Assembly: GCA_050181915.1 (NCBI GenBank)
Contig: JBFXCS010000006.1
Coordinates: 1-42,124 of the forward strand
Direction of reading: 5' to 3'
Source of the DNA: JBFXCS01 sp050181915
GTDB taxonomy: Bacteria; Actinomycetota; Thermoleophilia; Miltoncostaeales; Miltoncostaeaceae
DNA length: 42,124 nt
A model generated the notes under the pieces. The model was not told the origin of the DNA. It did no database searches and saw only the letters and a list, made by a program, of their open reading frames with translations. The translations under genes were made by a program, and so were the position numbers. Positions within the stretch are counted from its first letter, which is position 1. Every line of letters starts with the position of its first letter. Positions 1 through 7,352 of the stretch are shown in pieces.

Positions 1-1217
1 GGCGTGAGGGGCCGGACCCTGAGCTTCGGTGGGAGCCGTTGGCGGCGTTGTTGGAGGGCTCGGATGGGGAGCCGGAGGGGGTGGTGTATTCCTGGACCGA
101 TGACGCCCGGATCATGTTCACCTCGGGGACGACGGGGCGCAGCAAGGGTGTGATCAAGCAGAACGCCGCCGACTACTTCTCCGCCCGCGGCCTGATCGAG
201 GTGGTCGCCACCGCCGCCGGCAAGTCGGTGGAGTCGCTCTCCGAGGACACCTTCTTCAGCTGCCTGCCGCTGTTCCACTCCAACGCCCAGGTGCTCTCCG
301 GCTACCCCGCGCTCGTCGCCGGCGGCCGCGTCGCCTACGTGGAGCGCTTCTCCTCCAGCCGCTTCTGGCAGCAGGTGGTCGACGCCGAGGCCACGGTCTT
401 CAACTCGATCGGCGCCGTCTCGTACTTCATCTGGAACATCCCGCCGTCGGAGCTCGACCGGGCCCACAAGGTCCACACCTGCTTCGCCGCGCCGGCCCCG
501 AAGGACATCTACAACGAGTTCCAGGAGCGCTTCGGGGTCAAGTTCATCGAGGGCTACGGCCTCACCGAGACCGGCATGGCCACCTACATGGACCCCACCA
601 AGCCCGGCGTGCCCGGCTCGATGGGAAAGGCCAACCCCGGCTACGAGGTCACCATCGTGGAGCCCGGCACCGACCGGCCGCTGCCGCCGAACACCCCCGG
701 CGAGATCGTCGTCGACATGAAGGTCCCGAACATCGTCATGCGCGCCTACTACGGCATGCCGGAGAAGACCGCCGAGGACTTCCGCAACCTGAAGCTCCAC
801 ACCGGCGACCTCGGCCGCATGGACGAGGACGGCTACTTCTACTTCATGGACCGGGTGAAGGACTACATCCGCCGCCGCGGCGAGAACGTCAGCTCGATGG
901 AGGTGGAGCGCCAGGCCTCGGACCACCCCAACATCAAGGAGGTCGCGGCGATCGGGGTGAAGGCCGGCGAGGGCGCCTCCTCCGAGGACGAGATCATGAT
1001 CGTCTGCATCCCGGAGGGCGCCGCCCCCGACCCGGCCGAGTACACGCACTGGCTGGCCGAGCGGATGCCGTACTTCATGGTCCCCCGCTACATCCGGTTC
1101 GTCGACACCCTCCCCAAGACCCCCACCGAGCGCGTCCAGAAGGTGAAGCTGCGCGACGAGGGGATCACCCCCGACACCTTCGATCGTGAGGCCGCCGGCA
1201 TCACGATCAAGCGTTGA
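1..1217 (+). CDS. Acyl-CoA ligase (CaiC/FadD-like), 5' end outside the window
   Basis: ATP-dependent acyl-CoA synthetase of the adenylate-forming family: it activates a carboxylic acid to acyl-AMP and then to the CoA thioester. The frame is open from base 3, so the N-terminus (by family comparison roughly 110-140 residues) lies upstream. Visible motifs are the phosphate-binding loop FTSGTTGRSKGV at about 114-149, the GYGLTETG motif near 553, the HTGDLGRMDEDGYFYFMDR hinge region near 800-860, and the RRRGENVSS adenylation motif near 870. The closest relatives I recognise are crotonobetaine/carnitine-CoA ligases; the substrate is unknown. The stop overlaps a possible TTG of the next gene, so it heads a ligase / HMGCS-like / thiolase / DUF35 operon. 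The first ~100 bases use G/T-ending codons, unlike the C-ending rest. Confidence 0.9.
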   Translation, partial: REGPDPELRWEPLAALLEGSDGEPEGVVYSWTDDARIMFTSGTTGRSKGVIKQNAADYFSARGLIEVVATAAGKSVESLSEDTFFSCLPLFHSNAQVLSGYPALVAGGRVAYVERFSSSRFWQQVVDAEATVFNSIGAVSYFIWNIPPSELDRAHKVHTCFAAPAPKDIYNEFQERFGVKFIEGYGLTETGMATYMDPTKPGVPGSMGKANPGYEVTIVEPGTDRPLPPNTPGEIVVDMKVPNIVMRAYYGMPEKTAEDFRNLKLHTGDLGRMDEDGYFYFMDRVKDYIRRRGENVSSMEVERQASDHPNIKEVAAIGVKAGEGASSEDEIMIVCIPEGAAPDPAEYTHWLAERMPYFMVPRYIRFVDTLPKTPTERVQKVKLRDEGITPDTFDREAAGITIKR

Positions 1218-1222
1218 CCGGC

Positions 1223-2206
1223 ATGGCCGAGATCATCCGCTACGGGGCCTACCTGCCCCGCCCGCGCGCCCCGCTCGGCGAGATCCAGGCCTTCTTCGGC
1301 CGACCCGGCCGGCCGCGCTCGAAGACGCTCGCCACCCCGTCGCTTGACGAGGACGCCCTCACCATGGCGTACGAGGCGGGCGTCCGGGCCCTCGACGGAC
1401 AGGGCGCCCCCGGCTCCCTCATCACCGTCACCCAGGCGCCGCCCTTCGGCCTGCGCAAGCTGGCGGGCACCCTCGCCCGCGCCCTCGGCATCCCCGGCGT
1501 CCGGCCCCTCGACCTGGGGGGCGGGCCGGCGGGGCTCCTCGACGCATTCGAGATCGGGGCGGCCCTGGCGGAGAGGGACGGCGCCCCCGCACTGGTCGTG
1601 GCCAGCGACCACCTCGTGAGCTACGAGGATCGCGTCTGCGACATCCTGTCCGCCGGCGGGGCGGCGGCCTTCCTCGTCGGCGCCGGCGGCTTCGCCCGCC
1701 TGGGGGCGTCCGCCCGCGCCTCTCGCGAGGTGTACGACGTGTGGCGCCTCGGCACCGAGCCGGAGGCCCGCTATCGGCTGGAGGTCCTGTTCGACACCTA
1801 CGCGGCCACCACCGCGGAGGCGCTCGCCGCCCTCCAGGCCGAGACGGAGCGACCCGTCTCCGAGTACGCCGCGGTCGCGGCGAGCCAGCCCCACCCCCAG
1901 ACGCTGCGCGGCCTGGGGCGCGCCGGCGTCAGCGCCGAGCAGCTCGCGAACACCAGCTTCGTCGGCGAGATCGGCAACCTCGGCGCCGCGTCGGTCGGCG
2001 TCGCCCTCGCCCTCGGCCTCGATCAGGCCGTCCCCGGTCAGCACCTCGTCGCCCTCGGCTACGGCGGCGGCGAGGCGATCGCCCAGGAGATCGAGGTCAC
2101 CGCCCCGGTCCCCGCGACCGGCACCGCCGCGACCATCCCGGGCGAGGCGATCTCGGTGAGCACGTACTACCGTTGGACGCGCGGCCGCCAGGCCGAGCCC
2201 CACTAG
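1223..2206 (+). CDS. HMG-CoA synthase-like thiolase-fold protein lacking the expected catalytic Cys
   Basis: Resembles archaeal-type 3-hydroxy-3-methylglutaryl-CoA synthase. It shows a YGAYLPRPR start, a SLDEDALTMAYEAG block near 40-53, and a C-terminal IGNLGAASVGVALALG then GYGGGEAIA block. Archaeal enzymes pair with a thiolase and a DUF35 scaffold, exactly the genes that follow. The segment where the family has its nucleophile (ACKAG-type motif) reads DLGGGPAG (about residues 97-104), without Cys. The usual HQPN motif reads SQPH. These alignments are from memory. It may be a pseudo-enzyme, a structural partner, or use another chemistry. ATG 1223 is preferred; a TTG at 1214 overlapping the ligase stop is the alternative. 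The next gene starts 11 nt after the stop. Confidence 0.75.
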   Translation: MAEIIRYGAYLPRPRAPLGEIQAFFGRPGRPRSKTLATPSLDEDALTMAYEAGVRALDGQGAPGSLITVTQAPPFGLRKLAGTLARALGIPGVRPLDLGGGPAGLLDAFEIGAALAERDGAPALVVASDHLVSYEDRVCDILSAGGAAAFLVGAGGFARLGASARASREVYDVWRLGTEPEARYRLEVLFDTYAATTAEALAALQAETERPVSEYAAVAASQPHPQTLRGLGRAGVSAEQLANTSFVGEIGNLGAASVGVALALGLDQAVPGQHLVALGYGGGEAIAQEIEVTAPVPATGTAATIPGEAISVSTYYRWTRGRQAEPH

Positions 2207-2217
2207 AGGAGGCCAGA

Positions 2218-3387
2218 ATGCGCGTCGGAATCCTGGGGATCGGGAAGACCCCCCACAAGATCCAGCACGGCAAGTCCCTGCGCGACCTGGCCGTGGAGTC
2301 CGGGCGCCTCGCCCTCGCCGACGCGGGGGTCGAGCCGTCGGACATCCAGGCCCTCTACGTCGGCAACGTCGGCTCGGTCGGCTTCAACTACGAGAACTCC
2401 ACCGGCCTGATGATCGCCCACCACGTCGGGGTCGTCCCGGCGGGGACGGTGCGCGTCGAGGCCGCCTGCGGCACCGGCGCCTGGGCGCTGCACCTCGGCT
2501 GCGTCGCGATCCTCTCCGGCCTCTACGACACGGTGATGGTGCTCGGCGCCGAGAAGATGAACGACCTCGCCACGGTGGAGGGCACCTCGATCATCGCCCA
2601 GGCCGCCGACTCCAAGGAGGAGTACTTCTCGGGCCTCACCTTCCCGTCCGGGGTGGCGCTGACGGCCCGCAAGTACATGCAGACCTACGGGCTCACCGAG
2701 GAGGACCTGGCCCACACCTCGGTCAAGAACCACCACTACGGGGCCCGCAACCCCTACGCCCACCTGCGCTTCGAGTGCACGGTGGAGGACGTGATGCGCT
2801 CGGCGACGGTCGCCGACCCCCTCAAGCTGTACGAGGTCTGCCCGATGACCGACGCATCCTCGGCGCTGGTGCTGTGCCGCGAGGAGATCCTGCGCGACCA
2901 GCCCGACAAGCCGCAGGTGTTCGTCACCGGCACCCAGATGGCCACGGGCACCTGGTACGCCTCCACCGACACCCTCGACGACGCCCACGCCCTCTTCGCG
3001 AGGCCCGCCGAGCGGGCCTACGCGATGGCCGGCATCACGGCCGACGACGTGGACGTGGCGGAGATCTACAACTCGTTCGCCATCCAGGAGCCCCTCGGCA
3101 TCGAGGGCCTCGGGTTCGCCGAGCGCGGCAAGGGGTGGGAGGGCGCCAAGGACGGCTCCACCTGGATCGACGGCAAGGTCGGCATCAACCTCTCCGGGGG
3201 GCTCCTGTGCAAGGGGCACCCGCTCGGCGCGACCGGCGCGACCCAGGCGGTCGACATCGTCGAGCAGCTCCGCGGAACCGCCCCGCCCGACATGCAGCGC
3301 CCGGACGCCGCGATCGGCGTGTCCGCGTGCCGCGGCGGCCCCGGGGCGGTGGGCGCGATCCACGTCTACCAGCGTCTGGAGGGCTAG
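2218..3387 (+). CDS. SCP2-type thiolase (acetyl-CoA acetyltransferase family), active-site residues present
   Basis: Thiolase of 389 residues, the usual length for the SCPx/archaeal branch. It is expected to condense or cleave beta-ketoacyl-CoA. The nucleophilic Cys is C84 in the EAACGTGAWA context. The catalytic His is H334 in CKGHPLGATGATQ and the second Cys is C371 in ACRGGPGA. The branch-typical NHHYGARNPYAH and AEIYNSF blocks are present. The start is ATG with a GAGGAGG ribosome site 5 nt upstream. It lies between an HMG-CoA-synthase-like gene and a DUF35 gene, so a thiolase/HMGCS/DUF35 complex like that of archaea is plausible. The physiological substrate cannot be read from the sequence. 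Confidence 0.9.
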   Translation: MRVGILGIGKTPHKIQHGKSLRDLAVESGRLALADAGVEPSDIQALYVGNVGSVGFNYENSTGLMIAHHVGVVPAGTVRVEAACGTGAWALHLGCVAILSGLYDTVMVLGAEKMNDLATVEGTSIIAQAADSKEEYFSGLTFPSGVALTARKYMQTYGLTEEDLAHTSVKNHHYGARNPYAHLRFECTVEDVMRSATVADPLKLYEVCPMTDASSALVLCREEILRDQPDKPQVFVTGTQMATGTWYASTDTLDDAHALFARPAERAYAMAGITADDVDVAEIYNSFAIQEPLGIEGLGFAERGKGWEGAKDGSTWIDGKVGINLSGGLLCKGHPLGATGATQAVDIVEQLRGTAPPDMQRPDAAIGVSACRGGPGAVGAIHVYQRLEG

Positions 3388-3390
3388 CCG

Positions 3391-3807
3391 GTGACCGTCT
3401 CCGCGATCGAGTTCAGCCGCCTCGGCCCGCCGAAGCTGAGGCTCTACGCCATGCGGTGTACGAGCTGCCAGACCCTCAGCCCCTGGTGGGAGCAGAACCA
3501 CTGCTACCACTGCGGCGGCGGTGATCTGGTGAAGGAGGAGCTGGCCGGCGGTGGCGAGCTCACCAACTACACGGTCGTGTACTACCCGCCGCGTGATTTC
3601 CTCGGCCAGGAGCCCTACGTCGTGGGCCACATCACCATGGACGAGGGCGTGCGGCTGCCCGCCCCGGTGGTGGGCGTCGCGCCGGAGGACGTGAAGGTCG
3701 GCACGCGGGTGAAATCGACCCTGCGCCGGATGAAGCTCGGCCACGAGGGCGACATCTACTACTCGCAGAAGTTCGTGGTCGACGAGGCGGCGCCCACCGC
3801 CTCCTAG
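3391..3807 (+). CDS. DUF35 zinc-ribbon / OB-fold protein (thiolase partner)
   Basis: A 138-residue protein with the two parts typical of DUF35. The N-terminal zinc ribbon has C23, C26, C38 and C41 (CTSC and CYHC). It is followed by an OB fold with the TVVYYPPRDFLGQEPYVVGHITMDEG stretch broken across residues about 60-85. In archaea such proteins bridge thiolase and HMG-CoA synthase and hand over CoA intermediates; in actinobacterial steroid degradation they pair with Ltp2-type aldolases. The GTG start lies 3 nt after the thiolase stop, so translation is probably coupled. It is the last gene of the left-hand operon and converges with an SDR 7 nt away. Unlike its counterpart at 41538 it keeps all zinc ligands. 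Confidence 0.85.
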   Translation: MTVSAIEFSRLGPPKLRLYAMRCTSCQTLSPWWEQNHCYHCGGGDLVKEELAGGGELTNYTVVYYPPRDFLGQEPYVVGHITMDEGVRLPAPVVGVAPEDVKVGTRVKSTLRRMKLGHEGDIYYSQKFVVDEAAPTAS

Positions 3808-3814
3808 CGGCGGC

Positions 3815-4588
3815 TCACCAGCAGGTCATCCCCCCGTCGGCGGGGATGACCTGCCCGGTGACGTAGCGCGCCGCCGCGCTCGCCAGGAACACCGCGACAC
3901 CGGCGATGTCGTCCGGCTCACCCACCCGCCCCAGCGGTATGCGGGCGATGATCCCCTGCAGGCGCCCCGCGTCGGCGACCATCGGCGCGTTCATGGCGGT
4001 GGGGAAGAACCCCGGCGAGATCGCGTTCACCCGGATCCCGTGCGGACCCCACTGACGGGCGAGCTCCCGCACCAGCTGCTCGACCGCCGCCTTGCTCGAC
4101 GAGTACGCCGCCACCCCCGGGCCCGTGCCGGCGCGGCGGCCGAGGATGGACCCCATCGCGATCATCCACCCCCCTCCGCCCGCGGGGATCATCCGCCGCG
4201 CGCAGGCGGCGGCGAGCGCGGCCTGGGCGGCCACGTTCACGGCGAGCACGTCGGCGAAGGCCTCCATGTCCTCCTCCTCGGCGGCGGCGAGGGTGGAGGC
4301 ACCGGCGTTCAGCACGACCCCGTCGAGGCGGCCGAACGCCGCGGCGCAGGCCGCGACCAGGTCCTCGGCGTGGCCGGGGTCGCGCAGGTCCGCCTGCCGG
4401 GCCACCGCCCGCCCGCCGCCGGCGGTGATCTGCGCCGCCAGCCGCTCGAGCTCCGGCAGCCGCCGGGCGGCGACCAGGACGGCGCAGCCGGCGTCGGCGA
4501 GGCCGCGGGCGATCATCGCCCCCAGCCCGGAGGACGCGCCGGTCACGATCGCCGCCTGACCGTCCAGGCGGAAGCGGTCGTCGGTCAC
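3815..4588 (-). CDS. Short-chain dehydrogenase/reductase (SDR)
   Basis: Classical SDR of 257 residues, with the NAD(P)-binding TGASSGLGAMIARG motif near the N-terminus, NAGAS, and the catalytic YSSSK (Y and K of YxxxK). ISPGFFPT and the C-terminal family signature VTGQVIPADGG are also present. The substrate is unknown; resemblance is to 3-oxoacyl reductase/gluconate dehydrogenase-like members. GTG 4588 overlaps the TGA of the upstream Sir2-like gene (GTGA), showing translational coupling. It is the last gene of the minus-strand set methyltransferase-MFS-Sir2-SDR. Its last codons contain a perfect 13-bp hairpin. Confidence 0.9.
   Translation of the reverse strand: MTDDRFRLDGQAAIVTGASSGLGAMIARGLADAGCAVLVAARRLPELERLAAQITAGGGRAVARQADLRDPGHAEDLVAACAAAFGRLDGVVLNAGASTLAAAEEEDMEAFADVLAVNVAAQAALAAACARRMIPAGGGGWMIAMGSILGRRAGTGPGVAAYSSSKAAVEQLVRELARQWGPHGIRVNAISPGFFPTAMNAPMVADAGRLQGIIARIPLGRVGEPDDIAGVAVFLASAAARYVTGQVIPADGGMTCW
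3821..3854. terminator. Perfect 13-bp hairpin between convergent genes, inside the SDR 3' end
   Basis: Arms GCAGGTCATCCCC (3821-3833) and GGGGATGACCTGC (3842-3854) with an 8-nt loop. It lies 14 nt past the DUF35 stop and within the last codons of the SDR, so it could stop transcription arriving from the plus strand. There is no T-run. It is partly constrained by encoding IPADGGMTCW. Confidence 0.5.
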
Positions 4589-5337
4589 CCCGGGGCGATC
4601 AGGTCGGCGGCGGCGACCAGCAGCTCGGCGCTCGATTCCCTCACCACCATCCGGGCGTAGCGGTCGTACTGGGTCGGCACCTCGCCCACCATCACGAGCG
4701 GTACGCCGCGGGTGAGCGGAACCGACGGAAGGAGGGAGATGGGGGCCGTGCGCAGGTCCGAGTCGAGGACGATGAACGTGTCCGCCTCCGCGGCGAGCTC
4801 CCACGCCCGCTCCACCGCGGCGGACGGCAGCGGCTCCCCCCACAGGGTCCCCTCCGGCCTCAGCGGGTACCCGCAGCCGGGGGTGGTGCACCGCGGCACC
4901 CCGTCCGGGCTCTGCGCCCGCAGCGCCCCGGCCTCCGGCAGGCCGTACCGCTCGTCGCAGCGGCCGCAGCGCTGCACCAGCAGCGTCCCGTACACCTCCA
5001 CCACGTCCGTGCTGCCGGCACGGGCGTGCAGTCGGTCGACGGCCTGGGTGATGAGGGCGCCGACCACCCCGGCGGCCTGCAGCCGGGCGAGGGCGCGGTG
5101 GGCGGCGGTCGGCTCGCGGGCCGCGATCTCGAGGGCGGTGGGGTAGAGGTACTCCCAGAACCGCGCCGGCTCGGTGAGGAAGGCCTCCAGGCTGGCGCGA
5201 TCCTCCCACCGGCCGTGAGCGTAGGTGAGGTCGAGGCTCTCCGGTCCGCCGAGGCGCAGCCCGGTCAGCACGACCGCGCGATCGGCCTCGAGCAGCGCGG
5301 TGGCGAGGGCCTGCGCGTCGGGCATCGAGACCGCCAT
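4585..5337 (-). CDS. Sir2-like protein with degenerate active site
   Basis: A 250-residue protein recognisable as sirtuin family. It has a zinc-ribbon with C124, C127, C150 and C155 (CGRC and CTTPGC) and the TQAVDRLHARAG block at 97-108, matching the family's TQNVDGLHxxAG. It also has a WGEPLP block near 166 and a late DSDLRTAPISLLP block. The family's catalytic His (HG of the ELHGS motif) is Tyr116 in EVYGT, and the N-terminal GAG loop reads GLRLGG. So NAD may still bind, but classic deacetylation looks doubtful. ATG 5337 follows a TAGAGT -10 by 10 nt, suggesting a leaderless transcript. It overlaps the downstream SDR by 4 nt. Confidence 0.8.
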   Translation of the reverse strand: MAVSMPDAQALATALLEADRAVVLTGLRLGGPESLDLTYAHGRWEDRASLEAFLTEPARFWEYLYPTALEIAAREPTAAHRALARLQAAGVVGALITQAVDRLHARAGSTDVVEVYGTLLVQRCGRCDERYGLPEAGALRAQSPDGVPRCTTPGCGYPLRPEGTLWGEPLPSAAVERAWELAAEADTFIVLDSDLRTAPISLLPSVPLTRGVPLVMVGEVPTQYDRYARMVVRESSAELLVAAADLIAPG

Positions 5338-5347
5338 CGCCCGGTCG

Positions 5348-5353
5348 ACTCTA
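5348..5353 (-). promoter_or_regulatory. Candidate -10 element TAGAGT for the Sir2-like gene
   Basis: TAGAGT on the minus strand, 10 nt before ATG 5337 and inside the MFS stop codon region. It matches the TAGRNT pattern seen before other genes here. No convincing -35 was seen. Confidence 0.4.
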
Positions 5354-6553
5354 CTCCGCGGCCGTCGCGCCCGGCGTCGCGGCCGCGTCCCCCAGGCCGT
5401 GGAGGGACCGCAACCCGACCGTCCACGTCCAGGCCGCCCCGACCGCGGCGACCGCCGACAGGCAGGCCAGGGCGACGGTCAGGCCGACCAGGTCGGAGAG
5501 GATCCCCACCACCAGCAGCGGCACCGAGAAGCCGCCGAGGTAGCAGGCGACGTAGTAGCTCGACATCAGCTTGCCGCGGTCGCTGACCGGTGCGATCTGG
5601 GTGCACAGGTCGACGCCCCCCTTGAAGACCAGCCCGGCGGCGGCGCCGGTGGCGGCGACCGAGCCGAGGGCGAGCGCGGCCGACGACGCCGGCGCGGAGA
5701 GCACCACCCCCACCGAGGCGGCGGCGGCGCCGGCGAGGCCCCAGGAGATCGCGGCCCGCGGCGGCAGGCGCGGCAGCAGCACCTGGCTGACCGCGCCGGA
5801 CACCAGCACGAGGAACCCGGCGGCGCCGACCACGGCGTAGTTGCGGATGTCGAGGGTGCGCACGAGGAACACCGGGATCAGCGACAGCGCCACGCCGTCG
5901 AAGAGGGAGAAGAGCGCCCCGGACGGCACCAGCACGCGCCAGAACACGGCCCGCTCGGCCGCCGGCACCGCGAGGCGCAGGGTGAGGGGTCGGCGGGTGC
6001 GCGCGGTGACGGTCTCCGGGAGGGTGAGAACCAGCACGGTCGCCGCGGCGAGGGCCGCGAGGTGGAGCTCGAACGGCAACCGCAGGGGCGAGTCGGTGTA
6101 CTGGGCGATCACTCCGGCGATGCCCGGCCCCGATCCCAGGCCGAGGCGCACCGACACCGACCCGAGGGTCGCGACGAAGCCCCGGCGTCCGGGCGGGGTG
6201 GCGTCGACCAGGAAGGCGGTGCAGGTGCCGAAGAAGGCGCCGGTGGCGATCCCCTGGATGGCGCGGGCGCCCAACAGCCCGGCGAGCGGCGGCTCGGTGA
6301 TCAGGATCGCCTGGGCGACGGCGAGGATCGCGATCGCCAGGAGCAGCACCCGCTTGCGGCCGACCCGGTCCGACAGCTGCCCGAGGATGAGCATCGACGG
6401 CACGAGCGCCACGACGTAGCAGCCGAGGAACAGGGTGACGACGGTGTCCCCGAAGCCCTGGCGGTCCTGGTAGATCGGGATGAGGGGCGTGATCAGGCTG
6501 GTGCCGATCGCGAACAGCACCAGCACCGACCATGTGCGCCACACCCGGCTCAC
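5351..6553 (-). CDS. MFS transporter
   Basis: A 400-residue, highly hydrophobic protein with about 12 predicted membrane segments in two halves, typical of major facilitator drug/metabolite exporters. The loop between segments 2 and 3 carries the MFS motif GQLSDRVGRKR. The N-terminus WRTWSVLVLFAIGTSLITPL fits the first segment. GTG 6553 directly abuts the methyltransferase stop (TGAGTG), so the two are translationally coupled. The Sir2-like gene follows after 13 nt. The substrate is not inferable. Confidence 0.88.
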   Translation of the reverse strand: MSRVWRTWSVLVLFAIGTSLITPLIPIYQDRQGFGDTVVTLFLGCYVVALVPSMLILGQLSDRVGRKRVLLLAIAILAVAQAILITEPPLAGLLGARAIQGIATGAFFGTCTAFLVDATPPGRRGFVATLGSVSVRLGLGSGPGIAGVIAQYTDSPLRLPFELHLAALAAATVLVLTLPETVTARTRRPLTLRLAVPAAERAVFWRVLVPSGALFSLFDGVALSLIPVFLVRTLDIRNYAVVGAAGFLVLVSGAVSQVLLPRLPPRAAISWGLAGAAAASVGVVLSAPASSAALALGSVAATGAAAGLVFKGGVDLCTQIAPVSDRGKLMSSYYVACYLGGFSVPLLVVGILSDLVGLTVALACLSAVAAVGAAWTWTVGLRSLHGLGDAAATPGATAAE

Positions 6554-7306
6554 TCAGGCCTCCAATCGCAGGCACACGAACCCGGCCCGCTGCACCCGTG
6601 CCTGCAGGCGCAGGCCGCGCCCGGCGTACCCGGCGAGGACGGCGGCCTCCTCGGCGGGCCGGACGCCGGAGACCACCGCCGCCGCCGGCGGATCGCCGAT
6701 GCGCGCCGCGAGCGCCCGATGGGCGGCGGCGGGGACGTTCGCCAGCAGCACCGCCCGGGCGACATCGCCGCGGCGGAGCGCCTCGATCGGCCCGCGGCGC
6801 ACCTCCACCCGACCGGCGAGGCCGGCGAGGCGCAGGCTCCGGCCCGCCTGCTCGGTGGCCCGCGGGTCGAGGTCGACCGCGAGCACCCGACCGCGGCCGA
6901 GCCGCGCCCAGGCCTGTGCGAGCAGGCCGGAGCCGCAGCCGGCGTCGACCGCCCGCCCGGCGGGGGCGGCGTCGATCGCCTCCAGGCACATCGCCGTGGT
7001 CGCGTGCCCCGCCATCGGCCCGAACCCCTCCCCGGGCGCCTGCACCAACTCGCGCACACCCACCGGCGCCGGGACGTGACCCGGGCCGCGCCGGTACCAG
7101 CCGGCGACCCAGTCGGCGGGGGGATCCGGCCAGCCCGGCACGGTCGCCAGGGCCCTCACGGGGAGGGGGCAGGCCGCCAGGGCGGCGGCCGCCAGCTCCG
7201 GCGCCGCCCGCGGCGCGCACACCAGACCGGCCGCCGCCCACCGCACCGGCTGCAGGGCGCAGAGGGCGGGGAACGCCCGAACTATCCGCTCGGGCGCCGC
7301 CTCCAC
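6554..7306 (-). CDS. PrmA-like SAM-dependent methyltransferase
   Basis: The C-terminal half is a class I methyltransferase: GFGPMAGHATTAMCLEAI precedes motif I DAGCGSGLLA, followed by VLAVDLD (motif II) and an LLANVPA motif. The GFG..GH.TT.MCLE block is characteristic of PrmA, the ribosomal protein L11 methyltransferase. At 250 residues it is a little short, and the family's N-I-L/P motif is NVP. The substrate could therefore be another protein. The GTG start has no clear ribosome site and the N-terminus is uncertain. It is the first gene of the minus-strand operon running to 3815, and diverges from the aldehyde dehydrogenase. Confidence 0.75.
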   Translation of the reverse strand: MEAAPERIVRAFPALCALQPVRWAAAGLVCAPRAAPELAAAALAACPLPVRALATVPGWPDPPADWVAGWYRRGPGHVPAPVGVRELVQAPGEGFGPMAGHATTAMCLEAIDAAPAGRAVDAGCGSGLLAQAWARLGRGRVLAVDLDPRATEQAGRSLRLAGLAGRVEVRRGPIEALRRGDVARAVLLANVPAAAHRALAARIGDPPAAAVVSGVRPAEEAAVLAGYAGRGLRLQARVQRAGFVCLRLEA

Positions 7307-7338
7307 CAGCAGCCCGGCCGGAAGCGGCGCGCCCCCGT

Positions 7339-7344
7339 TAGGCT
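7339..7344 (+). promoter_or_regulatory. Candidate -10 element TAGGCT for the aldehyde dehydrogenase
   Basis: GTTAGGCT, with TAGGCT ending 8 nt before GTG 7353. The spacing implies a leaderless mRNA, and no ribosome site is visible. The same hexamer precedes the TRAP permease. Confidence 0.45.
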
Positions 7345-7352
7345 GCGCCGTC

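Noticed and set aside
2203..3744. Long minus-strand open frame opposite the thiolase/DUF35 genes
   Set aside because: Shadow of real plus-strand genes; no recognisable domains, extreme Val/Gly/Arg bias.
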